Positions 37,491-38,742 of a stretch of 38,742 nt of DNA are shown here, in pieces (the stretch's first letter is position 1; each line of letters starts with the position of its first letter). The notes under the pieces were generated by a model that searched no databases, was not told the DNA's origin, and saw nothing but the letters and a program-made list of their open reading frames with translations. The DNA is from an uncultured Scytonema sp. (GTDB lineage Bacteria > Cyanobacteriota > Cyanobacteriia > Cyanobacteriales > Nostocaceae): NCBI GenBank assembly GCA_937873135.1, contig CALMVQ010000268.1:1-38742 (forward strand), in the 5' to 3' direction. The position numbers and the translations under genes are program-made.

Positions 37491-38213
37491 TCATAGACCT
37501 CGCACCTGCAAAGCTATAATGTCAAAAACTCTTTTGAATACCTGGCACTGCTCCCACAAAGTCAGTTGACCAGGGGAAGAGTGTTTTTGCTTAGTCTTTT
37601 TAACCTTATGACCAGCCAGCAGTCTACTTCCCCAATTCGACTTGCTGGCTGGTTTGGCAGATGGTTTATGTCTTTGGCAAAAACCTCGATATCGTCTAGC
37701 ACACTCATCCAAAGTTTTGCCCAATTCTAGAAAAGCAGGATGCCATTGAGTTAAGCCATCATTAGTCAACCCGTCGTAACTACCGTAGTTACTAAAATCG
37801 TAGAACAAACTCTGCCGCATTTGAGCAGCTTTAGGATTGCTATGAATATAACGCAAGGTGTTTAATGCGCGTTGTTTATCCGTGGGAGGAAACCCATCAC
37901 AAAAATACCGCTGTTCCCAGAAATGTCCAGTACGATTCAGCATTCTGTTGAAACACATTGCTGTGTACCAATTCAGGAAATGCATGATTTTGGGCAAATC
38001 TTCTGGTTGGGTAGGTTCGATTAGATAGTGGACGTGGTTCGACATGATACACAACGCATAAAGTTTGAAGCCGTGTTTGTCCAAAGCCTTCTTGATGGCA
38101 TAAAGGAATACTTCGCGACATTCTCGTCTGGCAAGGTTAAACTCACGGTTGTTGCAGCGCACCGTAACGTGATAAGAGAATCCTGGTTGCAAATTTCGAC
38201 TTTGACGAGCCAT
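37491..38213 (-). CDS. REP-associated tyrosine transposase (RAYT, Y1 family)
   Basis: Single-strand DNA HUH transposase of the TnpA_REP type, 240 aa. HUH motif CIMSNHVHYLIEP (H60, H62); a candidate nucleophile tyrosine in HFLNWYTAMCFNRMLNRTG (Y83 or neighbour); RAYT hallmark WEQRYF and LRYIHSNPKAA. The C-terminus is basic, and the N-terminal YHVTVRCNNREF strand matches the family. RAYTs normally act on flanking or dispersed palindromes; no obvious pair of arms flanks this copy. Reading frame is complete, so it could be active. Confidence 0.9.
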   Translation of the reverse strand: MARQSRNLQPGFSYHVTVRCNNREFNLARRECREVFLYAIKKALDKHGFKLYALCIMSNHVHYLIEPTQPEDLPKIMHFLNWYTAMCFNRMLNRTGHFWEQRYFCDGFPPTDKQRALNTLRYIHSNPKAAQMRQSLFYDFSNYGSYDGLTNDGLTQWHPAFLELGKTLDECARRYRGFCQRHKPSAKPASKSNWGSRLLAGHKVKKTKQKHSSPGQLTLWEQCQVFKRVFDIIALQVRGL

Positions 38214-38234
38214 AAAATTACACTAAACTACTGT

Positions 38235-38306
38235 ATGAGGGACGACAGGATACAAAAACTACCAGATGAAGATAGCTTGAAACAGTTGCCAGTTGAGTTA
38301 ACGTAG
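38235..38306 (+). other. tiny ORF between transposase and Uma2 gene
   Basis: A 23-codon frame MRDDRIQKLPDEDSLKQLPV then ELT lies between the divergent RAYT and the Uma2 gene. Protein-like, perhaps the end or a fragment of a lost gene; I would not call it a gene. Confidence 0.2.
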
Positions 38307-38341
38307 AAGCATGATTTACGGACTCAAATTAGGACACTGGC

Positions 38342-38725
38342 ATGGTCGCCAATCTTCAACATCCCCACCGCACTCCCCAAGAATACCTCGACTGGGAACC
38401 CCTCCAAAATATTCGCTACGAATACATCAATGGCGAAGTCTACGCCATGACGGGGGGAACCATTCCCCATAGCAAGATTGCCGTTAACCTGACGACTCTC
38501 CTGAGAAATCACTTGAGGGGTAGTGGCTGTAGTATTCTGAATAGTGATGCAAAAATTGGTATTACCACATTAGGACCTTTTGTTTACCCTGATGCCAGCG
38601 TCACCTGTGATTCTAGAGATCGTACCGCCCTCAAATTCGCCCTCTACCCCAGTCTCATCGCAGAAGTCCTTTCTCCTACAACTGAAGCTTACAGCGGTTT
38701 TCAGTTGAGTAGACTACAAATGTAG
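38342..38725 (+). pseudogene. Uma2 family (DUF820) endonuclease gene, truncated
   Basis: Uma2/DUF820 proteins have a PD-(D/E)xK-type fold and are abundant in cyanobacteria, function unclear. The first ~118 residues match the family: NLQHPHRTPQEYLDWEPLQN, YEYINGEVYAMTGGTIPHSK and the acidic FVYPDASVTC, followed by YPSLIAEVLSPTTEAY (the catalytic E-x-L-S type strand). After EAY, where the family continues with DRGxKFxxYR, it reads SGFQLSRLQM and stops at 38725, so ~60 residues are missing. The join at about 38693 looks like an insertion; the rest is beyond the window. Start ATG at 38342. Confidence 0.8.
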
Positions 38726-38742
38726 TAAGATAGAGAGCCAGT

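Overview
The window is chromosomal DNA of a filamentous (Nostocales-type) cyanobacterium. The evidence is the scattered HIP1 octamer GCGATCGC, a moderate GC content, cyanobacterium-restricted small proteins (NdhS, the FTR variable chain FtrV, a DUF3288 protein), a plant-type ClpC, and spacers built from the low-complexity and palindromic repeats typical of these genomes. I see no phage module, plasmid origin, rRNA, tRNA or CRISPR array.

Layout. 0.3-8.7 kb: a tripartite efflux locus (RND adaptor and two tandem RND permeases); the first permease carries an in-frame 9-residue minisatellite. 8.7-10.1 kb: gene debris (a split ORF with a hairpin-rich insert, a small orphan helical ORF, a histidine kinase relic). 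10.0-14.8 kb: housekeeping genes rsmH, a DUF3288 gene and clpC with a good terminator. 14.8-15.95 kb: a decayed cluster (OLD-like AAA ATPase N-terminus, DUF262-like ends, an unknown fragment and a tyrosine integrase stub). 16.1-24.7 kb: ndhS, a HAS-barrel-like gene, a cation/proton antiporter fused to two Usp domains, the UDP-sugar pair uxs and ugd (UDP-glucose to UDP-glucuronate to UDP-xylose), an APC permease and a DUF2993 gene. 25.0-28.6 kb: an orphan EmrA/HlyD adaptor, a 1.1 kb AT-rich gene-free stretch and an RlpA-like protein. 28.6-34.0 kb: a tnpB relic, ftrV, small conserved genes, a YdcF-type membrane protein and an APH-like/P-loop kinase fusion. 34.0-38.7 kb: rplY, purA, a divergent adenosine deaminase-like gene, a REP-associated tyrosine transposase (RAYT) and a Uma2 gene broken close to the window end.

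How it fits together. Most genes are independent core functions: ribosome (rsmH, rplY), proteostasis (clpC), photosynthetic electron flow and redox control (ndhS, ftrV), purine metabolism (purA and the deaminase), envelope and efflux (RND, HlyD, RlpA, sugar nucleotides). Mobile-element history shows as relics and as a dispersed family of dyad elements (arms like gtaggggcgggttt/aaacccgcccctac), two of which sit directly against stop codons.

No intact novel multigene system is evident. The best leads are the coding minisatellite in the RND pump, the decayed DUF262/ATPase/integrase cluster, the dyad element family with a RAYT nearby, the purine deaminase with an Asp-to-Asn change in its active-site motif, and the orphan HlyD adaptor beside a long gene-free stretch.
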